Shown here: positions 1 through 8,855 of the stretch, in pieces | Position numbering within the stretch: position 1 is the first letter of the stretch | How the letters are laid out: each line of letters starts with the position of its first letter | Source: an uncultured Thermomonas sp. | GTDB taxonomy: Bacteria > Pseudomonadota > Gammaproteobacteria > Xanthomonadales > Xanthomonadaceae | Direction of reading: 5' to 3' | Assembly: GCA_946480065.1 (NCBI GenBank) | Contig: CAMLJA010000047.1 | Span: forward strand, 1-10,185 | Length of the DNA stretch: 10,185 nucleotides | Program-made: the position numbers and the translations under genes | The notes under the pieces: model-generated | Told to the model about the DNA's origin: nothing | Database searches by the model: none | Seen by the model: the letters and a program-made list of their open reading frames with translations, nothing else

Positions 1-635
1 ATGCGCGCGTGCAGGTCCTCCCGCCGCGGCGGCGCCAGCGCCAGCCTGAGCACCCTCAGCGGCGGGCGCGCGCCGGCCGCATCGCGCTGCCAGTCGCTGA
101 TCGGCCGGCCGCTGAGGCGATACACCTCCAGCGCGCGCTGGATGCGCTGCGCGTCGGTGGCGTGGATGCGCGCGGCCGCCGCGGGGTCCACCCGCGCCAG
201 CTCGGCGTGCAGCGCGGCCCAGCCGCGGACCTCCGCCTCGGCGGTGATCGAAGCGCGCAGCGCCGCGTCGGCCTCCGGCATGTCGGCCAGGCCTTCCAGC
301 AGCGCGCGGAAGTACAGGCCGGTGCCGCCGGCGAGGATCGGCAGCCGGCCGCGCGCGACGATGCCGTCGATGGCCGTCCGTGCGTCGGCGGCGAACTCGG
401 CCGCCGAATACGGCTGCCAGGGCTCGCGCAGGTCGATCAGGTGGTGCGGCGCGAGCGCCTGCTCCTCGCGGGTGGGCTTGGCCGCGCCGATGTCCAGGCC
501 GCGGTAGACCAGCGCCGAATCGACGCTGACGATCTCGCCGCCGTAGCGCCGCGCCAGCGCGATGGCGTACGCGCTCTTGCCCGACGCGGTCGGGCCCATC
601 AGCGCGATCGCGTGCGGGCGCGCGTCCAGCGCCAT
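1..635 (-). CDS. miaA: tRNA dimethylallyltransferase (partial, C-terminus outside window)
   Basis: MiaA transfers a dimethylallyl group to N6 of A37 in tRNAs that read codons starting with U, the first step of ms2i6A synthesis. The 211 visible codons read from an ATG at 635. They show the P-loop GPTASGKS (residues 14-21), the SVDS segment with the conserved Asp39, the AAKPT segment (51-55), the [14 protein letters not shown] block (103-116) and the [14 protein letters not shown] block (163-176) that follows the inserted tRNA-contacting domain. Family members are about 310 residues, so roughly the last third lies beyond position 1. The start lies 5 bp after the putP stop with no strong Shine-Dalgarno sequence, so translation is probably coupled to putP. 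In related genomes hfq and hflX usually follow miaA; that is expected here but not visible. Confidence 0.96.
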   Translation of the reverse strand, partial: MALDARPHAIALMGPTASGKSAYAIALARRYGGEIVSVDSALVYRGLDIGAAKPTREEQALAPHHLIDLREPWQPYSAAEFAADARTAIDGIVARGRLPILAGGTGLYFRALLEGLADMPEADAALRASITAEAEVRGWAALHAELARVDPAAAARIHATDAQRIQRALEVYRLSGRPISDWQRDAAGARPPLRVLRLALAPPRREDLHAR

Positions 636-640
636 CGGCG

Positions 641-2127
641 TCAGTAGCCGCTTTCGCGCAGGCTGGCCCGGACCTGCCGGTGGCGGGCCTGCACGTCGGC
701 GGCGGGCGCCGGCGTCAGCAGGCTGGCGACGACGATGGCGACGCTGGCGACGAGGAAGCCCGGCACGATTTCGTACAGCGCGCTGCCGGTGTGCTTCCAC
801 AGCACCACCGTCAGCGCGCCGGCGACCATGCCGGCGAGCGCGCCGGCGCCGGTCATCCGGCCCCAGCCCAGCGAGAACAGCACCACCGGCCCGAAGGCCG
901 CGCCGAAGCCGGCCCAGGCGTAGCTGACCAGGCCGAGCACGCGGCTGTCCGGGTCGCGGGCGATGAAGATCGCCAGCAGCGCCACCGCAGCACGGTGGCG
1001 CGGCCCATCCACACCAGTTCGCGCGCGCCGGCGTTGGGCCGCAGGAAGCCGTGGTAGAAGTCCTCGGTCAGCGCGCTGGAGCACACCAGCAGCTGGCAGC
1101 TCAGGGTGCTCATCACCGCGGCCAGGATGGCGGAGAGCAACACGCCGGCCACCCACGGGTTGAACAGCGCTTCGGCGAGCACGATGAAGACGCGCTCCGG
1201 ATTCTCGGCCAGCGCGCCGGCCTGCTGCGGATGCTGGGTGGCCCAGGCGATCCCGGCCAGCCCCACCGCGACCGCGCCGAGCAGGCACAGGATCATCCAG
1301 GTCATGCCGATGCGGCGCGCCTGCGGGATCACCGCCAGCGAATCGGCCGCCATGAAGCGGGCCAGGATGTGCGGCTGGCCGAAATAACCCAGCCCCCAGG
1401 CCAGCGCGGAGACGACCGCGACCAGGCCACCGCCGCCGATCCACTGCAGCCGGGTGGGGTCGACCTGCTCGATGACCCGCAGCGTCTCGCCGGCGCCGCC
1501 CACGCTGAGGACCACGATGACCGGCGTCAGCAGCAGCGCGAAGATCATCAGGGTGGCCTGCACGGTGTCGGTCCAGCTCACCGCCAGGAAGCCGCCGATC
1601 AGGGTGTAGAGGATGGTCGCCGCCGCGCCCCACCACAGCGCCTGCGCGTATGGCAGGCCGAACACGCTTTCGAACAGCCGCGCGCCGGCCACGATGCCGC
1701 TGGCGCAATAGATGGCGAAGAACACCAGGATCACCAGGGCCGACACGATCCGCAGCAGCCGGCCGTTGCCGGCGAAACGCGTGGTGAAGTAGTCCGGCAG
1801 GGTCAGCGCGTTGTCGGTGCGCTCGGTGTAGACCCGCAGCGGCCCGGCCACGAAGCGCCAGTTGCACCACGCGCCGATGCACAGGCCGATGGCGATCCAG
1901 GCCTCGCTGACGCCGGTCAGGTAGAGCGCGCCGGGCAGGCCCATCAGCAGCCAGCCGCTCATGTCCGAGGCCCCCGCCGACAGCGCGGTGACGTAGCCGC
2001 CCAGCGAGCGGCCGCCGAGGATGTAGTCGTCCAGGCTGCGGGTGGAGCGCCACGCCGCGAAACCGATCCCCACCATCGCCAGCAGGTAGAGGCCGAATGT
2101 GATCAGCAGCGGGGTACTGGCGGTCAT
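641..2127 (-). pseudogene. putP: Sodium/proline symporter PutP, disrupted by a one-base frameshift
   Basis: This is a Na+:solute symporter of the SSS family that imports proline across the inner membrane. The gene begins at ATG 2127 (GGAG at 2138-2135, 7 bp upstream) and follows E. coli PutP closely: LGGRSL with Arg40, SAGASDMSGW with Asp55 and Ser57, CASGIVAGARLFES, YFGQPHILARFMAAD and AVMSTLSCQ with Ser340/Thr341, residues known to matter for Na+ and proline binding in E. coli. After Val379 (codon 993-991) the frame breaks. The homologous C-terminus ([34 protein letters not shown]) continues from about 988 in another frame and stops at 641. One base is missing near 988-989 (CTGCGGTGG where CTGGCGGTGG is expected). 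Repaired, the protein would be 495 residues; unrepaired, translation stops at 853 after 424 residues, the last ~45 out of frame. It is either a true lesion or a sequencing error; everything else is well conserved. Confidence 0.9.
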
Positions 2128-2176
2128 GCGCGCGCTCCGTAGGGACCGGCGCACTTTAACCCGGGGGCCCGCGCGG

Positions 2177-3073
2177 TCACTCGGGCCAAGCGATCTCCGG
2201 CCGGGCGGCGTCCCGGCGGGCCGGCGCCGGCAGCGCCGCCACCGCGTTCCAGACCTTCAGCGCGTCCACCGTCTGCGCCACGTCGTGCGCGCGCAGCAGC
2301 ATGGCGCCGTTCTGCGCGGCGATGAGGTGCGCGGCGACCGAACCGGCCACCCGGCCGCGCGGATCGTCGCGGCCGGTCAATTCGCCGATGGTCCGCTTGC
2401 GCGACAGACCCGCCAGCACCGGCACGCCCAGTTCGGTGAAGCGCCGCAGCTGCGCCAGCAGCTGCAGGTTGTGCGCGGTGGTCTTGCCGAAGCCGAAGCC
2501 GGGATCGACCAGCAGCCGCTTGCGGTCGATCCCCGCCATTTCCGCCGCGAAGACGCGCTCGGCCAGGAAGCGGTGCACCTCGCCGACCACGTCGTCGTAC
2601 CGCGGCGCCTCCTGCATGGACCGCGGCTCGCCGAGCATGTGCATCAGGACCACCGGCACCCGCAGCCCGGCCGCCGCGTCCAGCGCGCCTTCGCGGCGCA
2701 GGCCGTAAACATCGTTGATCATCCCCGCACCGGCGTCGACCGCGGCGCGCATCACCTCGGGCTTGCTGGTGTCGATGCTGATCGGCAGCGCGGTTTCCCT
2801 GGCCAGGCGCTCGATCACCGGGACCACCCGGCGCAGCTCCTCCTCGAGCGGCACCTCGGCGGCGCCGGGCCGGGTGGATTCGCCGCCGACGTCGAGGATG
2901 GACGCGCCCTCCCCGGCCAGCGCCAGCCCGTGCGCGACCGCGGCGCCAGCGTCGAAATGGTCGCCGCCGTCGGAGAACGAATCCGGGGTGGCGTTGACGA
3001 TGCCCATCACCCGCGGCACGTCCAGCCGGAGGATGCGCCCGTTGCAGTCGAGCTGCAGGGTGGTGTCGAACAT
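2177..3073 (-). CDS. folP: Dihydropteroate synthase
   Basis: FolP condenses p-aminobenzoate with dihydropterin pyrophosphate to make dihydropteroate in folate synthesis; it is the sulfonamide target. The 298-residue cytosolic TIM-barrel protein (E. coli 282) has all family motifs: MGIVNATPDSFSDGG (23-37), GGESTRPGA (63-71), SIDTSKP (99-105), INDVYG (119-124), LMHMLGEP (143-150), DPGFGFGKT (190-198), AGLSRK (221-226) and LLRAHDV (259-265) with the Arg-x-His pair of the pterin/phosphate site. ATG 3073 is chosen because homology starts within a few residues of it; the reading frame stays open far upstream, but that part is antisense-like shadow of ftsH. A GGGG run is the only ribosome-site candidate. 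It follows ftsH, as in E. coli, but a strong hairpin (3091-3120) lies between them, so its expression may be partly uncoupled. putP begins 49 bp after its stop. Confidence 0.97.
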   Translation of the reverse strand: MFDTTLQLDCNGRILRLDVPRVMGIVNATPDSFSDGGDHFDAGAAVAHGLALAGEGASILDVGGESTRPGAAEVPLEEELRRVVPVIERLARETALPISIDTSKPEVMRAAVDAGAGMINDVYGLRREGALDAAAGLRVPVVLMHMLGEPRSMQEAPRYDDVVGEVHRFLAERVFAAEMAGIDRKRLLVDPGFGFGKTTAHNLQLLAQLRRFTELGVPVLAGLSRKRTIGELTGRDDPRGRVAGSVAAHLIAAQNGAMLLRAHDVAQTVDALKVWNAVAALPAPARRDAARPEIAWPE

Positions 3074-3090
3074 CGGGTGCCCCGAACGCG

Positions 3091-3120
3091 GGAAAGGCCA
3101 GAGCGGACTCTGGCCTTTCC
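3091..3120 (-). terminator. Perfect 13-bp hairpin between ftsH and folP (terminator or attenuator)
   Basis: Bases 3091-3103 (GGAAAGGCCAGAG) are exactly complementary to 3108-3120, with a 4-base loop. The hairpin begins 21 bases after the ftsH stop and ends 17 bases before the folP ATG. No U-run follows the stem on either strand; the only A/T-rich part (AAA/TTT) is inside the stem. It could act as a symmetric partial terminator, an RNA-stabilising 3' end for ftsH, or a control on folP translation. The structure is certain; its role is inferred. Confidence 0.6.
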
Positions 3121-3141
3121 GGGGACCGCAGGCAAGCGCGA

Positions 3142-5034
<1,893 letters not shown>

Positions 5035-5043
5035 GGCGTCCCT

Positions 5044-5691
5044 TTACTTCATGCGCGCGAGTTTGCCCTGTGCCAGGGCGTACACCTCCGGCGAACGCTT
5101 GCGCGACGCCGCCGGCTTGCGGATCACCACCTTGGCATAGCGCCGCCGCAGTTCCCGCAGGTAGTCGTCGAAGCCCGTGCCCTGGAACAGCTTGATCAGG
5201 AACGTGCCGCCGGGGCGGAGGTGGCCGTCGGCGAACTCCATGGCCAGTTCGGCCAGGTGCATCGCGCGGGGCTGGTCCACCGCCTCCATGCCGCTCTTAT
5301 TGGGGGCCATGTCGGACAACACAAGGTCCACCGGTTCCCCCTGCAGCAGCTGCAGCAGCCCCGATAGGACGGCATCGTCCCTGAAGTCGCCATGAAGGAA
5401 CTCCACGCCGGCCAGCGAGGGCATCTCCAGGATGTCGCTGGCGACCACCCGGCCCGGGCGCGCCGGGTCCAGCCGGTCCAGTTCCTGGCGGATCCACTGC
5501 GACCAGCCGCCGGGCGCGGCGCCCAGGTCCACCACCACCATCCCCGGCTTGAGCAGGCGGTCCCGCTCCACCAGCTCCTCCAGCTTGTAGGCGGCGCGCG
5601 AGCGCATGCCCTCGGCCTGCGCCTTCTTCACGTAAGGGTCGGAGAAGTGTTCCTTGAGCCAGCGCTGGCTGGATTTGCTGCGGGTGGCCAT
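5044..5691 (-). CDS. rlmE: 23S rRNA 2'-O-ribose U2552 methyltransferase RlmE (FtsJ/RrmJ)
   Basis: RlmE methylates the 2'-OH of U2552 in the A-loop of 23S rRNA late in 50S assembly, using SAM. The 215-residue protein (E. coli 209) has a basic N-terminus ([21 protein letters not shown]), the SAM-binding motif [13 protein letters not shown] (54-66) and the K-D-K-E catalytic set: Lys36 in SRAAYKL, Asp127 in LSDMAPN, Lys167 in LIKLFQG and Glu202 in RSPEVY. The ATG at 5691 is preceded by a GGGGGGA purine run. It is the first gene of the rlmE-ftsH-folP run and is divergent from yhbY, exactly the E. coli arrangement. A TATCAT box on the minus strand (5774-5769) would give a leader of about 70 bases. 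Confidence 0.97.
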   Translation of the reverse strand: MATRSKSSQRWLKEHFSDPYVKKAQAEGMRSRAAYKLEELVERDRLLKPGMVVVDLGAAPGGWSQWIRQELDRLDPARPGRVVASDILEMPSLAGVEFLHGDFRDDAVLSGLLQLLQGEPVDLVLSDMAPNKSGMEAVDQPRAMHLAELAMEFADGHLRPGGTFLIKLFQGTGFDDYLRELRRRYAKVVIRKPAASRKRSPEVYALAQGKLARMK

Positions 5692-5700
5692 TCGGGTCGT

Positions 5701-5740
5701 CCCCCCTGCCCGCGGGCGGGAAGGGGCTGGGTGGGGGCCG
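5701..5740. repeat. G-rich palindromic repeat-like element in the rlmE leader
   Basis: The core 5708-5717 (GCCCGCGGGC) is self-complementary and is flanked by C-runs on the left and G-runs on the right, giving an imperfect hairpin. The plus strand then carries five G-runs between 5714 and 5737 with 1-2-base spacers, so it fits the standard G-quadruplex pattern. From memory, it resembles the interspersed GC-rich element common in Xanthomonad and Pseudomonad spacers (C-run, short palindrome, G-run, then TGGGTGGGG). That assignment is from pattern memory only. It lies in the rlmE leader, where the transcript is C-rich. Confidence 0.45.
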
Positions 5741-5768
5741 GCGCGCCAGGCGGGGCGCCGTGGGCCGC

Positions 5769-5781
5769 ATGATACCCTGCC
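5769..5781. promoter_or_regulatory. Candidate divergent promoter elements for rlmE and yhbY
   Basis: On the plus strand TGATACCCT (5770-5778) has the TGn plus TAnnnT form of an extended -10 box about 30 bases before yhbY. Overlapping it on the minus strand is TATCAT (5774-5769), five of six matches to TATAAT, facing rlmE. No good -35 box is visible at the usual spacing for either. The 11-mer GATACCCTGCC recurs in the smr/surE spacer at 9697-9707, which supports a functional site. Confidence 0.35.
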
Positions 5782-5807
5782 GTCCCCGCCACGCCCCCCT
5801 TTCCTGC

Positions 5808-6113
5808 ATGTCCCTTGCGCTCACCAACGCCCAGATCCGCTTCCTGCGCGGCCAGGCCCACGACCTGAAGGCGATGCTGCAGGTCGGCGGCAAGGGCATC
5901 ACCGACGCCCTGGCGGCGGAGGTGGACGGGGCGCTGGAGCACCACGAGCTGATCAAGGTGAAGGTGGCCGCCGGCGACCGCGAGGCGCGCGATGCCATGA
6001 TCGCCGAGCTGGCCGAGCGGACCGGGGCCGCGCTGGTGCAGCGGATCGGGCATACCGCGGTGCTCTACCGGCCGGCGAAGGACAAGCGGCAGATCGTCCT
6101 GCCGCGGGCCTGA
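5808..6113 (+). CDS. yhbY: Ribosome assembly RNA-binding protein YhbY (CRM domain)
   Basis: YhbY is a small KH-like (CRS1-YhbY/CRM) RNA-binding protein that associates with pre-50S particles. The 101-residue protein (E. coli 97) is a single domain: [14 protein letters not shown] (5-18), the GGKG RNA-contact loop (27-30), the diagnostic [12 protein letters not shown] (42-53), and TAVLYRP (83-89) near the C-terminus. ATG 5808 is chosen because E. coli YhbY begins at the equivalent residue. In-frame ATGs at 5760 and 5769 are possible but would overlap the candidate promoter. No Shine-Dalgarno is present; the bases before the start are pyrimidine-rich (CCCCCCTTTCCTGC). It is divergent from rlmE, as in E. 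coli, so two 50S-maturation genes share one spacer. The next gene starts 13 bp after its stop and is probably cotranscribed. Confidence 0.96.
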   Translation: MSLALTNAQIRFLRGQAHDLKAMLQVGGKGITDALAAEVDGALEHHELIKVKVAAGDREARDAMIAELAERTGAALVQRIGHTAVLYRPAKDKRQIVLPRA

Positions 6114-6126
6114 TCCACCACGCGCG

Positions 6127-6501
6127 ATGCAGCTCACCCTCGAACGCCCCGACTACCGCTACTTCCTGCGCGGCGCCGACGGCACCGGGGCGCTGGTCAA
6201 CGAGCGCCGCCTGCAGGCCAGCTTCGTGGTCGCCCCGGACGCCCTGGTCGAGGACTGGCCCGTGCGCGACGCCGCCGCGATGACGCCGGCCGACCTGGAG
6301 CCGCTGCTGGCGCTGGCGCCGGAACTCATCGTGCTGGGCACCGGCGCGGCGCAGCGCTTCCCGCCCGCGGCGGTGGTGGCGGCCTGCCTGCAGCGCGGGA
6401 TCGGGCTGGAAGCGATGACCAACGCCGCAGCCGCGCGCACCTACTCGGTGCTGGCCGGCGAAGGGCGGCGGGTGGCGGCGGGATTCGTGTTCCCCGCCTG
6501 A
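6127..6501 (+). CDS. Xcc1710-like / Mth938-like domain protein (DUF498)
   Basis: This 124-residue cytosolic protein belongs to the Mth938-like family (DUF498; related to AAMDC and the complex I assembly factor NDUFAF3), specifically the proteobacterial Xcc1710-like group named after a Xanthomonas campestris protein. Diagnostic stretches are a start of the form MQLTLERPDYRYFLRG, DWPVRD (43-48), PELIVLGTG (65-73), RFPP (77-80) and GIGLEAMTNAAAARTY (91-106), ending in GEGRRVAAGFVFP. The domain is a compact alpha/beta fold with no known enzymatic activity in bacteria, and no catalytic residues can be named. It starts 13 bp after yhbY with no clear ribosome site, so it is likely translated from the yhbY message. 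It ends a two-gene unit converging on nlpD. Family is confident; biological role is unknown. Confidence 0.92.
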   Translation: MQLTLERPDYRYFLRGADGTGALVNERRLQASFVVAPDALVEDWPVRDAAAMTPADLEPLLALAPELIVLGTGAAQRFPPAAVVAACLQRGIGLEAMTNAAAARTYSVLAGEGRRVAAGFVFPA

Positions 6502-6526
6502 ACCAGGGCGCGATGTAGCCCCGCGC

Positions 6527-6630
6527 GGCGCGGCGGCTGGCTTGCCCCGCCGCTCCCGCGAGTCTTCCACGACTCAGGTCGCGGCCGCGCGCCATCCATG
6601 GCGCGCTCGGGCCAAGCCAGCCGCCGCGCC
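6527..6630. repeat. Large nested palindrome in the convergent spacer (REP-like element / bidirectional terminator candidate)
   Basis: Bases 6527-6544 are perfectly complementary to 6613-6630 (18 bp, including CGGCTGGCTTG / CAAGCCAGCCG); after one mismatch the stem continues with CCCG 6546-6549 against CGGG 6608-6611. Inside lie two further hairpins: GAGTC 6560-6564 / GACTC 6571-6575, and GCGCGCCAT 6587-6595 / ATGGCGCGC 6598-6606. The result is a cruciform-like, three-way-junction structure on either strand. It occupies the 262-bp spacer 6502-6763, where transcription from yhbY and from nlpD converges and where no convincing gene is seen. It may end both transcripts or be a member of an interspersed palindromic family. 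Confidence 0.6.
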
Positions 6631-6724
6631 ACGCTCATGGCGCCCATCCCTCCACGCTTCGGCGGCGAAACGCGTCCGTCGTGTCACGGGGTGTTGTTCG
6701 GATCGACGCCCGCATACCGCGCCA

Positions 6725-6750
6725 GGCCGGGGATCCGCTCCCGCCCGGCC
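6725..6750 (-). terminator. Weak hairpin just after nlpD
   Basis: GGCCGGG (6725-6731) pairs with CCCGGCC (6744-6750) around a 12-base loop that contains the GGATCC palindrome. It begins 13 bases past the nlpD stop in the direction of transcription. No T-run follows, so it is at best a helper to the larger palindrome downstream. Confidence 0.25.
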
Positions 6751-6763
6751 GCGACCGTTCGAC

Positions 6764-7543
6764 TCAACGCGCCGGCAGGTAGCGCTGCGGATCCACCGGC
6801 TTGCCGTTGTAGCGGATCTCGAAGTGGAGCATGTCGCGGGCGGCGCCGCTGCGGCCCATCTCGGCGATCTGCTGGCCGGCCTTGACCACCTGGCCCTCGT
6901 TGACCAGCCGCGCGCGGTTGTGGCCGTAGGCCGACAGCCACTGGTCGTCGTGCTTGACGATGACCAGCTCGCCGTAGCCCACCAGCCCGGAGCCGGAATA
7001 CACCACCACGCCATCGGCGGCAGCGCGCACCGGCTGGCCGCCCTGGCCGGCGATGTCGATGCCCTGGCGGGTGGGGTCGCCGCCGGCATAGGTCTCGATC
7101 ACGCTGCCGTCCGCGGGCCAGCGCCAGGCCACGCCGCTGGTCGCCGCGGATGGCGCCGCCACGGGCGGGCGCTGCGCGGCCGCCGGCGGGCGCGCGGAAG
7201 GCACCGACGGGCGGCCGGACGGGCGAACGGCGATGCGCCGGCCTTCGGTGGGGTACAGCCGCAGGCGCTGACCGGGATAGATGGTGTACGGCGGCGCGAT
7301 CTCGTTCCACAGCGCCAGGTCCAGCGCGGTGATGCCGTTGGCGGTGGCGATGCCGTAGACCGTCTGCCCGCGGCGGACCACCGCGGTGGCGCCGTACTTG
7401 GGCTGCGAGACCCGCACCGGGCCGGCGCCGCGGGCGCGGGCATGGCCGTCGGTGCGGACCACGTGGCTGCGGCCGCAGGCGGCAAGCAGGGCGAAGGCGG
7501 CGCAGGCGAGCAGGATCCGTTGCGTACGCATGCCGGCCATCAT
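6764..7543 (-). CDS. nlpD: NlpD-like lipoprotein with LysM and degenerate LytM (M23) domains
   Basis: This is an envelope lipoprotein related to E. coli NlpD, which activates the septal amidase AmiC. From the start at 7543 (259 residues) it has a basic n-region, a hydrophobic stretch and lipobox LAAC (Cys23), a LysM peptidoglycan-binding domain (about 53-98), a Pro/Ala-rich linker (100-138) and an M23/LytM domain (145-257). Zinc ligands are missing as in NlpD: the usual first His is Gln160 in RQGIDIAG, and the first His of the HxH motif is Met238 in MLHFEIRY. The end, RYLPAR, matches NlpD (RYLPQR). It is therefore probably an amidase activator, not a peptidase. ATG 7543 forms an ATGA overlap with the yqaA stop and has GGGGA upstream; ATGs at 7540 and 7531 are alternatives, 7531 giving the most compact signal peptide. 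It is the last gene of surE-pcm-yqaA-nlpD. Confidence 0.92.
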   Translation of the reverse strand: MMAGMRTQRILLACAAFALLAACGRSHVVRTDGHARARGAGPVRVSQPKYGATAVVRRGQTVYGIATANGITALDLALWNEIAPPYTIYPGQRLRLYPTEGRRIAVRPSGRPSVPSARPPAAAQRPPVAAPSAATSGVAWRWPADGSVIETYAGGDPTRQGIDIAGQGGQPVRAAADGVVVYSGSGLVGYGELVIVKHDDQWLSAYGHNRARLVNEGQVVKAGQQIAEMGRSGAARDMLHFEIRYNGKPVDPQRYLPAR

Positions 7544-8154
7544 GCCCCATGTCCCCGCAACAGCAGCCAACCGACCGCCGCGGCCAGCAGCGCCAGCACG
7601 CCCCAGCCCAGGTGCTCGATCCAGCGGTGCAGCGCGCGTTCGGCACGCTCGCCGCCCAGCCGGATCGCGGCCGCCACCAGGAACACGCGCTTGCCGCGCC
7701 CCACCAGCATGCTGGCCAGGAACGGCAGCATCGGCACGCCCACGATGCCGCTGGCCCAGGTGAAGATCTTCAGCGGGATCGGGGTGAAGCCCGCCAGCAC
7801 CAGCAGCCAGAACGCCTTCCACGGCGACTGCGCGGTGATCTCGCGCAGGTGCGCCACCTGCGCGTCGATCCGGTCCAGCCAGCCCAGGCTGTCCAACGCC
7901 GGCCGCACCAGTTCGTAGGCGTAGTGCCCCAGCAGGTAGCCGACGACCGCGCCCAGCAGCGAGCCGGCCAGGCTGATCGCGGCGAACCAGAACCCGCGCC
8001 GCGGCTGCGCCAGGCACATCGGCGCCAGCATCACCTCCGGCATCACCGGGAACACGATCGCCTCGGCGAAGCTCAGCGCGCCCAGCAGCGCCGGCGCCCG
8101 CGGGTGCCGCGCCCAACGCAGCGCGCGCTCATAGACCGGCCGGAACAGCCTCAC
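7540..8154 (-). CDS. yqaA: YqaA family DedA-like membrane protein
   Basis: This 204-residue inner-membrane protein is of the YqaA branch of the DedA/VTT (SNARE-associated) family. DedA relatives are linked to lipid-carrier flipping and envelope homeostasis; no specific substrate can be assigned here. Visible family marks are [17 protein letters not shown] (29-45, the E-x-x-F-P-x-x-P-E re-entrant motif), the glycine-rich segment [18 protein letters not shown] (64-81), [15 protein letters not shown] (122-136, the second re-entrant loop) and a C-terminal transmembrane helix (about 183-199). The start is GTG 8154, whose bases overlap the pcm stop (GTGA); its own stop overlaps the nlpD start (ATGA). 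It is thus translationally coupled on both sides. E. coli has no such gene between pcm and nlpD, so its presence here is a lineage feature. Confidence 0.88.
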   Translation of the reverse strand: MRLFRPVYERALRWARHPRAPALLGALSFAEAIVFPVMPEVMLAPMCLAQPRRGFWFAAISLAGSLLGAVVGYLLGHYAYELVRPALDSLGWLDRIDAQVAHLREITAQSPWKAFWLLVLAGFTPIPLKIFTWASGIVGVPMLPFLASMLVGRGKRVFLVAAAIRLGGERAERALHRWIEHLGWGVLALLAAAVGWLLLRGHGA

Positions 8155-8855
8155 CGGTCGGTCATCCCGGAAAGCAGCGGCACGAACACCACCGCGCCCA
8201 GCTCGTCCTGCAGGATCCGCCCTTCATCGTCGCGGCGCAGCCGCAGCAGCGACTGGGCACTCGCCGGCCCCACCGGCGCCACAAGCACGCCGCCGGGCGC
8301 CAGCTGCGCGGTCAGCGCGTCCACCAGCGCAGGCGCGGCCGCGGTCACGATGATGGCATCGAACGGCGCCTCCTCCGGCCAGCCGATGCGGCCGTCGTCA
8401 TGCTTGCTGCGCACGTGCAGGCCCAGCGCGCGGAAGCGCTTGCGCGCCGTGCGCAGGAGGTCGCCGATGCGTTCCACCGTGAACACCTCCAGGCCCAGCG
8501 CGGCCAGCACCGCCGCCTGGTAGCCGGAGCCGGTGCCGATCTCCAGCACCCGCTTCGGCGACGATTCCAGCAAGGCCTCGGTCATCCGCGCCACCACCCA
8601 GGGCTGCGAGATGGTCTGCCCGTGGCCGATCGGCAGTGCGTCGTCGTCGTAGGCGCGCGCGGCCAGCGCCTCGTCCACGAACTGGTGGCGCGGTACGGTG
8701 CGCAGCGCGTTGAGCACGCGTTCGTCGGCGATCGGGGGCAGCGGCCGCTGCAGGGTTCCGCCGCCGCGCAGCCGTTCCACCAGGCGGTCGCGCGCGCGCT
8801 GGCCGGTCATGCCGATGCCAACGTCCGCCGGCTGCAGCCGCAGGCGCGAGATCAT
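8151..8855 (-). CDS. pcm: Protein-L-isoaspartate O-methyltransferase
   Basis: Pcm uses SAM to methylate isoaspartyl residues in damaged proteins, starting their repair; in E. coli it supports stationary-phase survival. The 234-residue protein (E. coli 208) shows the family blocks [10 protein letters not shown] (54-63), [12 protein letters not shown] (74-85), SAM motif [16 protein letters not shown] (103-118), TVERI (126-130), [11 protein letters not shown] (165-175) and a VPLLSG end. The N-terminus ([18 protein letters not shown]) is longer than in E. coli but, as I recall, is typical of Xanthomonas Pcm, so ATG 8855 is preferred over the internal ATG at 8810. A short Pro-rich stretch ([11 protein letters not shown], 37-47) looks like an insertion compared with Xanthomonas. 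The start overlaps the surE stop by 4 bp (ATGA) and the stop overlaps the yqaA GTG. Confidence 0.97.
   Translation of the reverse strand: MISRLRLQPADVGIGMTGQRARDRLVERLRGGGTLQRPLPPIADERVLNALRTVPRHQFVDEALAARAYDDDALPIGHGQTISQPWVVARMTEALLESSPKRVLEIGTGSGYQAAVLAALGLEVFTVERIGDLLRTARKRFRALGLHVRSKHDDGRIGWPEEAPFDAIIVTAAAPALVDALTAQLAPGGVLVAPVGPASAQSLLRLRRDDEGRILQDELGAVVFVPLLSGMTDR

Noticed and set aside
985..993. Programmed frameshifting in putP
   Set aside because: No slippery heptamer or downstream structure of the known kind is visible and PutP relatives are single-frame; a mutation or sequence error is simpler.
6502..6763. Small genes in the convergent spacer (several short open frames on both strands)
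   Set aside because: They are Arg/Ala/Pro-rich, lack ribosome sites and homology, and overlap the palindrome; only the C-terminal-like tail at 6684-6740 is kept as a weak finding.
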